A stretch of 6,411 bases of DNA from Thauera sp. GTDB lineage: Bacteria > Pseudomonadota > Gammaproteobacteria > Burkholderiales > Rhodocyclaceae. Made by a program: the position numbers and the translations under genes. The first letter of the stretch is position 1, and each line of letters starts with the position of its first letter. A model generated the notes under the pieces. That model was not told the DNA's origin. It worked only from the letters and a program-made list of their open reading frames with translations, and made no database searches. The stretch covers positions 1 to 6,411 of the forward strand of contig DMCZ01000026.1 in NCBI GenBank assembly GCA_003446655.1, given 5' to 3'. Of the stretch, positions 1-6,411 are shown one piece after another.

Positions 1-1151
<1,151 letters not shown>

Positions 1152-1172
1152 GATGTTCCGGGCCGGGCGCTA

Positions 1173-1203
1173 CAAAAGCAAAAACGCGGCGCAAGGCCGC
1201 GTT
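1173..1203 (-). terminator. Intrinsic terminator downstream of csp
   Basis: Read on the minus strand, an 8-bp perfect stem AACGCGGC/GCCGCGTT (1196-1203 with 1183-1190) closes a 5-nt loop. It is followed by a broken T tract, TTTTTGCTTTTG. The T-rich bases just outside the stem can add a few A-T or G-U pairs. It starts about 37 nt past the csp stop and ends about 21 nt before the helicase start codon. It should end most csp transcripts, with any read-through feeding the helicase. Confidence 0.82.
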
Positions 1204-1210
1204 CTGGATG

Positions 1211-1242
1211 AATCGAGTGACGTCGGCGACGTCGCGTCGATT
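1211..1242 (-). other. Stem-loop at the csp stop codon / 3' UTR
   Basis: The arms AATCGA (1211-1216) and TCGATT (1237-1242) pair. The stem continues inward to GACGTC/GACGTC around a GGC loop (1225-1227), with one bulged base and one G-T type mismatch. The foot overlaps the csp stop codon (1241-1243). There is no T tract, so this is not a terminator by itself. A role as a 3' stability or processing structure is an inference. It sits directly before the intrinsic terminator hairpin, making a tandem pair. Confidence 0.55.
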
Positions 1243-1450
1243 ACAGCGGGCGGATGTTGGCCGCCTGCAGGCCCTTCGGGCCGGTCTTGACTTCGAATTC
1301 CACGCGCTGGTTTTCGGCCAGGCTCTTGAAACCCTTGCTCTGGATTTCCGAGAAGTGGGCGAACAGGTCGTCGCCGCCGCCTTCAGGAGTGATGAAGCCG
1401 AAGCCCTTGGCGTCGTTGAACCATTTCACGGTACCGGTTTGAGTGCTCAT
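1241..1450 (-). CDS. CspA-family cold-shock protein
   Basis: A small cytoplasmic single-stranded nucleic-acid-binding protein of 69 residues, the usual length for CspA-type proteins, consisting of one five-stranded beta-barrel cold-shock domain. The start MSTQTGTVKWFN is typical. RNP1 KGFGFI (15-20) and RNP2 LFAHF (29-33) carry the surface aromatic residues, and the end matches the family pattern GPKGxQAxNI. Family members act as RNA chaperones that melt secondary structure, and some are known antiterminators. I chose the ATG at 1448-1450 because the family begins here and GGAA (minus strand, 1457-1460) sits 6 nt upstream. An in-frame ATG four codons earlier, and a longer extension, are possible but fit the family less well. 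A stem-loop and an intrinsic terminator follow the gene, then the deaD-like helicase on the same strand. Whether it is cold-induced or constitutive cannot be told from sequence; many csp paralogues are not cold-induced. Confidence 0.95.
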   Translation of the reverse strand: MSTQTGTVKWFNDAKGFGFITPEGGGDDLFAHFSEIQSKGFKSLAENQRVEFEVKTGPKGLQAANIRPL

Positions 1451-1686
1451 TTTGCGTTCCATATTGAAAATTGCGGGCTTGCGCCCCGGAGATGCAGGAA
1501 CGATCAAGAAACGTAATCAGGAGGCAACAAACCGACACGCATTCTCTTGGAACACGCTGGCAACCACCAGAACAACCACTGCTTGAATCGACTGCGAGCC
1601 GCAAGATACACGCTTTTCGGGCGATGCGTCGATTTATTTCGTGGTTCGCATAAAAAAGATTCGGGTGCACTCGGTGTGCCTTGAAT

Positions 1687-1698
1687 TTTCTCGAGAAA
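1687..1698. repeat. 12-bp perfect palindrome
   Basis: TTTCTCGAGAAA is perfectly self-complementary. It lies in the AT-rich part of the csp/ylqF intergenic region, about 237 nt upstream of the csp start. A perfect dyad in a promoter region could be an operator for a dimeric regulator, but no regulator is identified and chance cannot be excluded. Confidence 0.35.
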
Positions 1699-1793
1699 CG
1701 GGCGTTTTATCGGACGTATCTTCGCGGGTCCGGTGGCGACGTCGGCTACGGGACGGTGCAATGGACAGGTCCCGAACGGGCTGCTTCTGATGG

Positions 1794-1799
1794 GATAAT
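1794..1799 (+). promoter_or_regulatory. Possible -10 box for ylqF
   Basis: GATAAT matches the sigma-70 -10 consensus at five of six bases. It lies 32 nt before the ylqF start codon, which would give a leader of roughly 25 nt. No good -35 hexamer stands 16-18 nt upstream; the nearest TTGACA-like run, TGGACA at 1762-1767, is too far away. Weak support. Confidence 0.35.
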
Positions 1800-1831
1800 C
1801 TGCGCCTCGAACGTTCCTTCAGGTCTTTTCC

Positions 1832-2779
1832 ATGCCCATCCAGTGGTTTCCGGGACACATGGCCTCCGCGCGCAAGAAGGCGGCTGAGGCGATGGCGTCC
1901 ATCGACGTCGTCATCGAGGTCACTGACGCGCGCTTGCCCGAGGCCAGCAGCAACCCGATGATCGCCGAGCTGCGCCGCTTCCGTAACCGCCCCTGCCTGA
2001 AGCTGCTCAACAAGTCCGATCTGGCGGATCCGGCCGTCACACGCCTGTGGATGGATTTCTACAACCGTCAGCCCGGCGTGAAGGCGGTGGCAATCTCGGC
2101 CAAGAGTGCGGCCGAGGTCGCGCGCATCCCGGCGCTGTGCAGCCAGCTCGCGCCGCACCGCGACGATGGCGTGAAGCCGCTGCGCATGATGATCATGGGC
2201 ATCCCCAACGTTGGTAAATCGACGCTGATGAACGCGCTGCTCAAGCGCAAGGTGGCCAAGGTCGGCGACGAGCCTGCGGTGACCAAGCACCAGCAGACCA
2301 TCGACCTGGGGCCGGGCATGACGCTCACCGACACCCCGGGCATGATGTGGCCGAAGATCGACTACGACGCCGACGGTTACATGCTCGCCGCCAGCCATGC
2401 GATCGGCCGCAACGCGGTGATCGACGAGGAGGTGGCAGCCTTCCTCGGCGAGATCCTGATCGCGCGCTATCCCGCGCAGCTCGCGGCGCGCTATCGCCTC
2501 GACGGCGCAGGCGTGGCGGCGATGGACGGCCCGGCGCTGGTCGAGGCGGTCGGGCGCCGGCGTGGCTGCCTGGTAAAGGGCGGTGGGCTGGATCTCGAGA
2601 AGGCGGCGCAGGTCCTGCTGCAGGACTACCGCGACGGCGCGCTCGGGCGCATCAGCCTCGAAACGCCGGATACGCGCGCGCAGATGATCGCTGCTGCGCA
2701 GGCCGCCGCGGCCCAGGCGGCAGGCGCGGATGTGGAGGCGCGGGCGGCAGGCGAGGGGGCTGACGACGGCGGCGACTGA
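1832..2779 (+). CDS. ylqF: Ribosome biogenesis GTPase YlqF (RbgA family)
   Basis: A cytoplasmic circularly permuted GTPase of 315 residues. The Bacillus relative RbgA/YlqF drives a late step of 50S subunit assembly; a similar role here is inferred from the family. The permuted motif order is clear: N-terminal PGHMASARKK (7-16), DARLPEASSNP (32-42), G4 NKSD (60-63), G5 SAK (89-91), then G1 GIPNVGKST (123-131), G2 Thr151 and G3 DTPG (167-170). The C-terminal helical domain runs to about 290. The last 25 or so residues are an Ala-rich, then Asp/Gly-rich low-complexity tail. Start ATG 1832-1834 is chosen because the N-terminal PIQWFPGHM is the family start. The Shine-Dalgarno is weak, with only AGG at 1821-1823. 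It is divergent from csp and convergent with yitT, so it is probably transcribed alone. Confidence 0.94.
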   Translation: MPIQWFPGHMASARKKAAEAMASIDVVIEVTDARLPEASSNPMIAELRRFRNRPCLKLLNKSDLADPAVTRLWMDFYNRQPGVKAVAISAKSAAEVARIPALCSQLAPHRDDGVKPLRMMIMGIPNVGKSTLMNALLKRKVAKVGDEPAVTKHQQTIDLGPGMTLTDTPGMMWPKIDYDADGYMLAASHAIGRNAVIDEEVAAFLGEILIARYPAQLAARYRLDGAGVAAMDGPALVEAVGRRRGCLVKGGGLDLEKAAQVLLQDYRDGALGRISLETPDTRAQMIAAAQAAAAQAAGADVEARAAGEGADDGGD

Positions 2780-2814
2780 TCCGGGTTCGCCGGTGAGGCG
2801 CGGTCCGTGTTCAT

Positions 2815-3501
2815 TCAGATGCCGAAGTAGCGATCCGGGCGGTGATTGACGGCGATGACGAAGTTCAGCGCTGCGGCACCGAGCACCGACAGCGCCACCT
2901 TGTCCGCCGACAGCACGAAGAGTGCGAGCGACAGGATCGCGACGTCGATCGCCATCTGCACCCAGCCTGCACGCCAGCCGCGGCGCTTCTGCAGGAACAG
3001 GGCCAGGATCGTCACGCCGCCGAGGCTGGCGCCATGCCGGATCAGGATCAGTATTCCGGTCCCGGCGAGCAGCCCGGCCATCACTGCAGCAAAAAACGGG
3101 TTGAGGTGTTCGAAGCCGACTACCGCCGGCAGGAACTCGGTCTGCGCGGCCAGCACGGCGACCGCGCAGAAGGTCTTGATCGTGAATGCCCGACCCAGGG
3201 TGCGAAGCCCGAAGATGTAGAAGGGCAGGTTGAGCAGGAACAGCACCGCGCCCAGGGACCAGCCGCCCAGGTAATGGATCAGGAAGGCAAGGCCGGTGGT
3301 CCCGCCGGTGAGCAGGGTGCTCTCGCGGAACATGATCAGCGCGAGGGCGGCGAAGAGGCAGCCAGTGAAGATGCCCTGAACGTCCTCGAATACCGTGTGC
3401 GGCCGTGCCTGCGGCAGGAGCGGGCGAGCCTCGCGGGCGGTGGCGCTGCGGGGCGAGGAGGCAGGCGGGGGCGAACCCGGGTGGGGCGGCGATGCGGACA
3501 T
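2815..3501 (-). CDS. YitT family integral membrane protein
   Basis: A multi-spanning inner-membrane protein of 228 residues from the YitT (DUF161) family, whose biochemical function is not established. Hydrophobic segments fall near residues 42-58, 66-80, 82-98, 105-123, 135-154, 160-170, 179-198 and 200-218; probably five or six of these are true spans. The Gly-rich LLTGGTTGLAFLIHY (63-77) and HGASLGGVTILALFLQ (156-171) are the internally related, family-typical stretches. The C-terminal soluble DUF2179 domain of Bacillus YitT is absent, so this is the short form. The first 35 residues are Pro/Ser-rich and not conserved. ATG 3499-3501 is the best start available, but no Shine-Dalgarno is visible before it. 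It is convergent with ylqF (35-nt gap) and divergent from the PHP gene, so probably monocistronic. Confidence 0.87.
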   Translation of the reverse strand: MSASPPHPGSPPPASSPRSATAREARPLLPQARPHTVFEDVQGIFTGCLFAALALIMFRESTLLTGGTTGLAFLIHYLGGWSLGAVLFLLNLPFYIFGLRTLGRAFTIKTFCAVAVLAAQTEFLPAVVGFEHLNPFFAAVMAGLLAGTGILILIRHGASLGGVTILALFLQKRRGWRAGWVQMAIDVAILSLALFVLSADKVALSVLGAAALNFVIAVNHRPDRYFGI

Positions 3502-3525
3502 TGGCGGACTGCAGGGGCAGGGGCG

Positions 3526-3570
3526 TCAATGATACGGCGTCCGTGCGCCGGTAGCGTTTGTTATCATTGA
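3526..3570. promoter_or_regulatory. Divergent yitT/rnm promoter region with inverted 9-bp arms
   Basis: TCAATGATA (3526-3534) and TATCATTGA (3562-3570) form a perfect 9-bp inverted repeat with a 27-nt spacer. Each arm contains TATCAT, five of six bases of the -10 consensus, directed outward. The plus-strand copy at 3562-3567 lies 30 nt before the PHP gene start, and the minus-strand copy at 3529-3534 lies 27 nt before the yitT start. The matching -35 positions are poor and would fall inside the spacer, overlapping each other. The spacer holds a shorter inverted repeat, CGGCG/CGCCG (3535-3539 with 3546-3550). It reads as a compact divergent promoter, possibly with an operator. Confidence 0.5.
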
Positions 3571-3587
3571 AGCCAACATATCCCGTA

Positions 3588-3594
3588 CAGGAAG
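3588..3594 (+). promoter_or_regulatory. Ribosome binding site of the PHP gene
   Basis: CAGGAAG contains an AGGA core (3589-3592) 5 nt before the ATG at 3598. It is the clearest Shine-Dalgarno in the window and fixes the start of the first gene of the right-hand operon. Confidence 0.6.
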
Positions 3595-3597
3595 TCC

Positions 3598-4482
3598 ATG
3601 AGCGCTCCGTCAGCCGATAGGCTGCGCGTCCTCAACGCCGATCTGCATTGCCATTCCACGATCTCCGACGGCTGGCTCGAGCCCGAAGCAGTGGTTCTGC
3701 GTGCGCTTGCAAACGGCGTCGAACTGCTTGCGCTGACTGATCACGATGAGGTCGGTGGCATCGACGCGGCGGCGCGCGTAGCGAAGGCGCACGGGCTGGG
3801 TTTCGTGCCTGGCGTGGAGATCTCCGTGTCCTTCGCCGGTGAGACCATCCACATTGTTGGCCTGGGCATCGACCATCGTCACCCGGTCCTGCTCGAGGGA
3901 CTGGCGCAAGTGCGCAGCGGCCGCGATGCGCGGGCCCGGCAGATGAGCGAGGCGCTGGACAAGGTCGGCATCCGCGACACGCTCGCCGGTGCCCGCCGTT
4001 TCGCCCGCAATCCCGCGCTTGTGAGCCGCGCCCACTTTGCGCGCCATCTGGTTGCAAGCGGGGTGATGCCCGACGTGAAGACGGTCTTTGACCACTATCT
4101 GGTGCGCGGCAAGCCCGGCTTCGTGGAGCACGAATGGGCCGCTCTCGAAGATGCGGTCGGCTGGATTCTTGCCGCCGGTGGGATCGCGGTGGTCGCACAC
4201 CCTGCACGGTATCGCTTGTCCGCTGCCGACATGGGGCGCCTCTTCGATCGCTTCGTTGCGGCCGGTGGGCAGGCGGTCGAGGTCGTCTCAGGTGCTCACA
4301 GCGACGACGAGATGCGCCGCTTCGCGACCGTGGCGCGTCAGCGCGGATTGCTGGCGTCGCGCGCATCGGATTTTCATGGCGAGAATGAGAGCCCGGTCGA
4401 TCTTGGTCGCTGCAATCCGCTGCCGCCCGATCTAGAGCCGGTGTGGACGAAGCTGCTTCCGCCTGCCGCGACACGCGTCTGA
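3598..4482 (+). CDS. rnm: PHP-domain phosphoesterase (Rnm/YciV, RNase AM-like)
   Basis: A cytoplasmic metal-dependent phosphoesterase of 294 residues. The E. coli relative YciV, now Rnm/RNase AM, is a 5'-3' exonuclease on short RNAs and also cleaves 3',5'-nucleotide bisphosphates; the same activity here is inferred from family membership. The metal-ligand motifs of a PHP domain are all present: DLHCHSTISDG (15-25), TDHD (47-50), PGVEIS (71-76), HIVGLGIDH (85-93), AHPARY (200-205) and SDFHG (257-261). The insert around 100-185, with SRAHFARHLV (143-152), matches the YciV type rather than DNA polymerase PHP domains. The start has a good Shine-Dalgarno. It is first in a plus-strand cluster and is followed after 40 nt by yciO, the same pairing as in E. 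coli. No catalytic residue appears missing. Substrate is the main uncertainty. Confidence 0.88.
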   Translation: MSAPSADRLRVLNADLHCHSTISDGWLEPEAVVLRALANGVELLALTDHDEVGGIDAAARVAKAHGLGFVPGVEISVSFAGETIHIVGLGIDHRHPVLLEGLAQVRSGRDARARQMSEALDKVGIRDTLAGARRFARNPALVSRAHFARHLVASGVMPDVKTVFDHYLVRGKPGFVEHEWAALEDAVGWILAAGGIAVVAHPARYRLSAADMGRLFDRFVAAGGQAVEVVSGAHSDDEMRRFATVARQRGLLASRASDFHGENESPVDLGRCNPLPPDLEPVWTKLLPPAATRV

Positions 4483-4522
4483 GGCGAGCCGTCCGTCCGA
4501 ATCGTCACCCAAGCATACTCAC

Positions 4523-5146
4523 ATGGCCCAATTCTTCTCGCTTCACCCTGAGCAACCGCAGCCGCGCCTGATCCGGCAGGCGGCCGAGATCATCCGCGCG
4601 GGCGGCGTGGTGGCGCTGCCTACCGATTCGGCTTATGCGCTCGCCTGCCAGGTTGGCGACGCCGCGCTGCTCGAGCGTGTCAGGCGCATTCGCGGGGTCG
4701 ACGACCGTCACCATTTCACGCTGCTGTGCCGGGATCTTTCAGAGATCGGCACCTATGCGCGCGTCGACAACAGCCAGTACCGCCTGCTCAAGGCGACCAC
4801 GCCGGGGCCGTACACCTTCATCCTCGAAGGCACGAAGGAGCTCCCTCGGCGGGTGCTGCATCCCAAGCGCAAGACGATCGGCCTGCGGGTGCCGGAGCAC
4901 GCGGTGGTGTCGGCCCTGCTTGCCGAACTCGACGGCCCGCTGCTCAGTTCGACCCTGATCCTGCCGGGCGAGGATCTGCCGATGACGGATGCAGAGGACA
5001 TTCGCGACCGTCTGGGCAAGCAGGTCGATCTGGTCATCGAAGCGGGCTATTGCGGGCCGGAGGCGACCACGGTGATCGACCTGACCTCGGGTTCGCCCGA
5101 GCTCATTCGGGCCGGACGCGGTCCGCTCGAACCCTTCGGGCTGTAA
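4523..5146 (+). CDS. yciO: YciO, Sua5/YrdC/YciO family protein
   Basis: A cytoplasmic protein of 207 residues, about the length of E. coli YciO and closely similar to it as I recall that sequence, from the first residues MAQFFSLHPEQPQ onward. The Sua5/YrdC-type fold is shown by PTDSAYAL (33-40), RRIRG (54-58), FTLLCRDLSE (65-74), TPGPYTFIL (93-101), KRKTIGLRVP (115-124), TTVIDLT (182-188) and RAGRGP (196-201). Sua5/TsaC members make threonylcarbamoyl-AMP for the t6A modification of tRNA. YciO is a separate branch whose cellular role is less clear, so an automatic label of t6A synthase should be read with caution. The start ATG has no good Shine-Dalgarno, but the N-terminus fits the family. 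Gaps are 40 nt after the PHP gene and 27 nt before the M50 protease, consistent with one operon. Confidence 0.92.
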   Translation: MAQFFSLHPEQPQPRLIRQAAEIIRAGGVVALPTDSAYALACQVGDAALLERVRRIRGVDDRHHFTLLCRDLSEIGTYARVDNSQYRLLKATTPGPYTFILEGTKELPRRVLHPKRKTIGLRVPEHAVVSALLAELDGPLLSSTLILPGEDLPMTDAEDIRDRLGKQVDLVIEAGYCGPEATTVIDLTSGSPELIRAGRGPLEPFGL

Positions 5147-5173
5147 GATCGCTGGTTTGGATACGGGCCCGAA

Positions 5174-5833
5174 ATGGATTCGCTGATCTCCACGCTGGCC
5201 ATCTGGGCGCTGCCGGTGCTGCTTGCAATCACGTTGCACGAGGCGGCCCACGGCTATGTCGCGCGCCATTTCGGCGACCCGACGGCCGACCTCGCCGGTC
5301 GCATCACCCTCAATCCGCTGCGCCACATCGACCCGGTGGGGACTATTCTCGTGCCCGCCGGCATCCTCGCGCTCAGCTCGCTGGCGGGTGGGGGCGGCAT
5401 CCTGTTCGGCTGGGCGAAGCCGGTGCCGGTCAACTTCGGCCGGCTGCGCAACCCCAAGGCCGACATGCTCTGGGTGGCGGCTGCAGGCCCTTTCGTCAAT
5501 CTCGTCATGGCCGTCGGCTGGGCGATCCTGTTCGCGATCGCGGCGAGGAGCGAGGCCGGCGCCTACACGATTCCGATGCTCAAGATGGCCGACGCCGGCA
5601 TCCAGATCAACGCGGTGCTGATGGTGCTGAACCTGCTTCCCATTCCGCCGCTGGACGGTGGGCGCATCGCGGTGAGCCTGCTGCCCAACCGGCTCGCCTG
5701 GCAGTTCGCGCGGATCGAACCGTATGGATTTCCGATCCTGCTGGTTTTGCTCTTTACCGGCATGCTCGGCGAGATCCTGTGGCCGCTGATCGTCGGCTTC
5801 CGCTACCTGCTTTCCACCGTTTTCGGTTTCTGA
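5174..5833 (+). CDS. Site-2 protease family (M50) membrane metalloprotease
   Basis: An integral inner-membrane zinc metalloprotease of 219 residues, the small M50/S2P form without a PDZ or CBS domain. The zinc site is complete: HEAAH (22-26, with catalytic Glu23) in the first membrane helix, and the third ligand Asp161 in NLLPIPPLDGGR (153-164). NPLRHIDPVG (47-56) is also family-typical. Hydrophobic segments lie near 5-25, 55-72, 97-122, 143-160 and 185-215. Substrates of this small group are not established. It differs from RseP, which is longer and has PDZ domains. The start ATG has little Shine-Dalgarno, but upstream room is only 27 nt from the yciO stop. trpS begins 6 nt after its stop, so it is probably in the same operon. 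Confidence 0.92.
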   Translation: MDSLISTLAIWALPVLLAITLHEAAHGYVARHFGDPTADLAGRITLNPLRHIDPVGTILVPAGILALSSLAGGGGILFGWAKPVPVNFGRLRNPKADMLWVAAAGPFVNLVMAVGWAILFAIAARSEAGAYTIPMLKMADAGIQINAVLMVLNLLPIPPLDGGRIAVSLLPNRLAWQFARIEPYGFPILLVLLFTGMLGEILWPLIVGFRYLLSTVFGF

Positions 5834-5839
5834 TCCTAC

Positions 5840-6411
5840 ATGTACGCAGAACGCGTCCTCTCCGGCATGCGCCCCAGTGGCCGGCTCCACCTCGGCCATT
5901 ACCATGGTGTCCTCAAGAACTGGGTCAGGCTGCAGGACGAGTACCCCTGCCTGTTCTTCGTCGCTGACTGGCATGCGCTGACGACCCATTACGACACCCC
6001 CGAGGTCATCGAGAACAACGTCTGGGAGATGCTGGTCGACTGGCTGGCGGCCGGCATTGATCCGGCACAATCGACGCTCTTCATCCAGTCGCATGTCCCC
6101 GAGCATGCCGAACTCCACCTGCTGCTGTCGATGATGACGCCGCTCGGCTGGCTCGAGCGCGTGCCGACATGGAAGGAGCAGCAGGAGCGGATCGAGGGCC
6201 GGGATCTGTCGACCTACGGCTTCCTCGGCTACCCATTGCTGCAGTCGGCAGACATCCTGATCTACCGGGCCGACAAGGTGCCGGTCGGAGAGGATCAGGT
6301 GCCGCACGTCGAGATCACGCGCGAGATCGCGCGCCGCTTCAATCACCTGTATGGCCGCGAACCCGGCTTCGAGGACAAGGCGAAAGATGCCGTACGCAAG
6401 CTCGGCGCCAA
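5840..6411 (+). CDS. trpS: Tryptophanyl-tRNA synthetase, 3' end cut by window
   Basis: A class I aminoacyl-tRNA synthetase that charges tRNA-Trp in the cytoplasm. The first 190 residues are visible. The Rossmann catalytic start SGMRPSGRLHLGHYHG (8-23) holds the HIGH motif as HLGH (17-20). Further family stretches are VADWHALTTHY (41-51), FIQSHVPEHAEL (81-92), YPLLQSADILIYRADKVPVG (131-150) and EDQVPHVEITREIARRFN (151-168). KMSKS and the C-terminal half lie outside. The segment LERVPTWKEQQERI (105-118) differs from the MTQFKDK region of E. coli TrpS and suggests the longer betaproteobacterial subtype. The ATG is 6 nt after the protease stop, in the same frame and without a Shine-Dalgarno, so translation is probably coupled to the upstream gene. 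Confidence 0.95.
   Translation, partial: MYAERVLSGMRPSGRLHLGHYHGVLKNWVRLQDEYPCLFFVADWHALTTHYDTPEVIENNVWEMLVDWLAAGIDPAQSTLFIQSHVPEHAELHLLLSMMTPLGWLERVPTWKEQQERIEGRDLSTYGFLGYPLLQSADILIYRADKVPVGEDQVPHVEITREIARRFNHLYGREPGFEDKAKDAVRKLGA

Larger units (their letters stand above)
1451..1831. promoter_or_regulatory. Divergent csp/ylqF intergenic region, probable csp leader
   Basis: 381 nt without a credible gene lie between the divergent starts of csp and ylqF. The part near 1500-1720 is visibly richer in A/T than the surrounding genes. It should hold the csp promoter and, if this gene behaves like E. coli cspA, a long 5' untranslated leader. I could not find a -35/-10 pair for csp that I trust, nor an E. 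coli-type cold box. Visible elements are a 12-bp palindrome at 1687-1698, a short CCCG-AA-CGGG inverted repeat at 1771-1780, a -10-like box for ylqF at 1794-1799, and a direct repeat of AACCAC at 1562-1567 and 1573-1578. Short open frames here have no family resemblance or convincing initiation site. Confidence 0.6.

Noticed and set aside
1451..1831. Candidate csp promoter boxes such as TATCTT with TCGACG, and TATGCG
   Set aside because: Each has only a partial -10 match and a poor or badly spaced -35, so none stands out from chance.
1471..1887. Short open frames of 60-95 codons in and around the csp/ylqF intergenic region
   Set aside because: None has a convincing ribosome binding site, typical codon bias or family resemblance, and several overlap csp or ylqF.
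2780..2814. CCGG-GTTCG-CCGG mini-hairpin between the convergent ylqF and yitT
   Set aside because: A 4-bp stem without a T tract on either strand is too weak to call a terminator.
1634..3529. 631-codon minus-strand open frame
   Set aside because: It spans yitT in the wrong frame and lies antisense to ylqF, both of which are clear genes. It is low-complexity Arg/Ala/His sequence, starts at TTG, and shows no family resemblance.
3610..4474. 196- and 280-codon minus-strand open frames over the PHP gene
   Set aside because: Both are antisense shadows; the PHP metal-binding motifs are all on the plus strand.
4726..5967. 413-codon plus-strand open frame
   Set aside because: It is a shifted-frame shadow over yciO and the M50 protease, full of Arg/Gly/Ala/Pro and without motifs.
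4739..6346. 535-codon minus-strand open frame
   Set aside because: It lies antisense to yciO, the M50 protease and trpS, which have full family motifs. The translation is rich in Arg, His, Asp and Gln with no recognisable domain.

Overview
The window is a GC-rich stretch of bacterial chromosome carrying housekeeping genes. Strong third-position G/C bias and the order of the genes (PHP phosphoesterase, YciO, M50 protease, TrpS) fit a betaproteobacterium. Rhodocyclales such as Thauera, Azoarcus or Aromatoleum are my best guess, inferred from recalled protein resemblance and not from a search. I see no mobile element, CRISPR array, tRNA, rRNA or phage gene.

Left part (1-1831), minus strand. A DeaD/CsdA-type DEAD-box RNA helicase runs off the left edge. 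Upstream of it in transcription order is a CspA-family cold-shock protein. The 3' region of csp holds a stem-loop at the stop codon and then a good intrinsic terminator. The terminator's T tract ends only about 21 nt before the helicase start, so the helicase may depend on read-through from csp. The helicase has two oddities: His replaces the last Arg of motif VI, and there is an apparent frameshift in a GC repeat close to the window edge. A 381-nt, relatively AT-rich intergenic region separates csp from the divergent ylqF and probably holds both promoters and the csp leader.

Middle part (1832-3597). The circularly permuted GTPase YlqF (RbgA-like, ribosome assembly) is on the plus strand. It converges on a YitT-family membrane protein on the minus strand. 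Between yitT and the next plus-strand gene is a compact divergent control region: two inverted 9-bp arms, each holding a -10-like hexamer pointing outward.

Right part (3598-6411), plus strand, a likely operon: a PHP-domain phosphoesterase (Rnm/YciV/RNase AM type), YciO (Sua5/YrdC fold), a minimal site-2 metalloprotease (M50) and the first 190 codons of tryptophanyl-tRNA synthetase. Gaps are 40, 27 and 6 nt. Shared themes are RNA and translation: RNA unwinding and chaperoning on the left, ribosome assembly in the middle, RNA end or nucleotide turnover and tRNA charging on the right.

I found no convincing new multi-gene system. The points most worth checking are the csp terminator/helicase arrangement, the two helicase anomalies and the symmetrical yitT/rnm control region.
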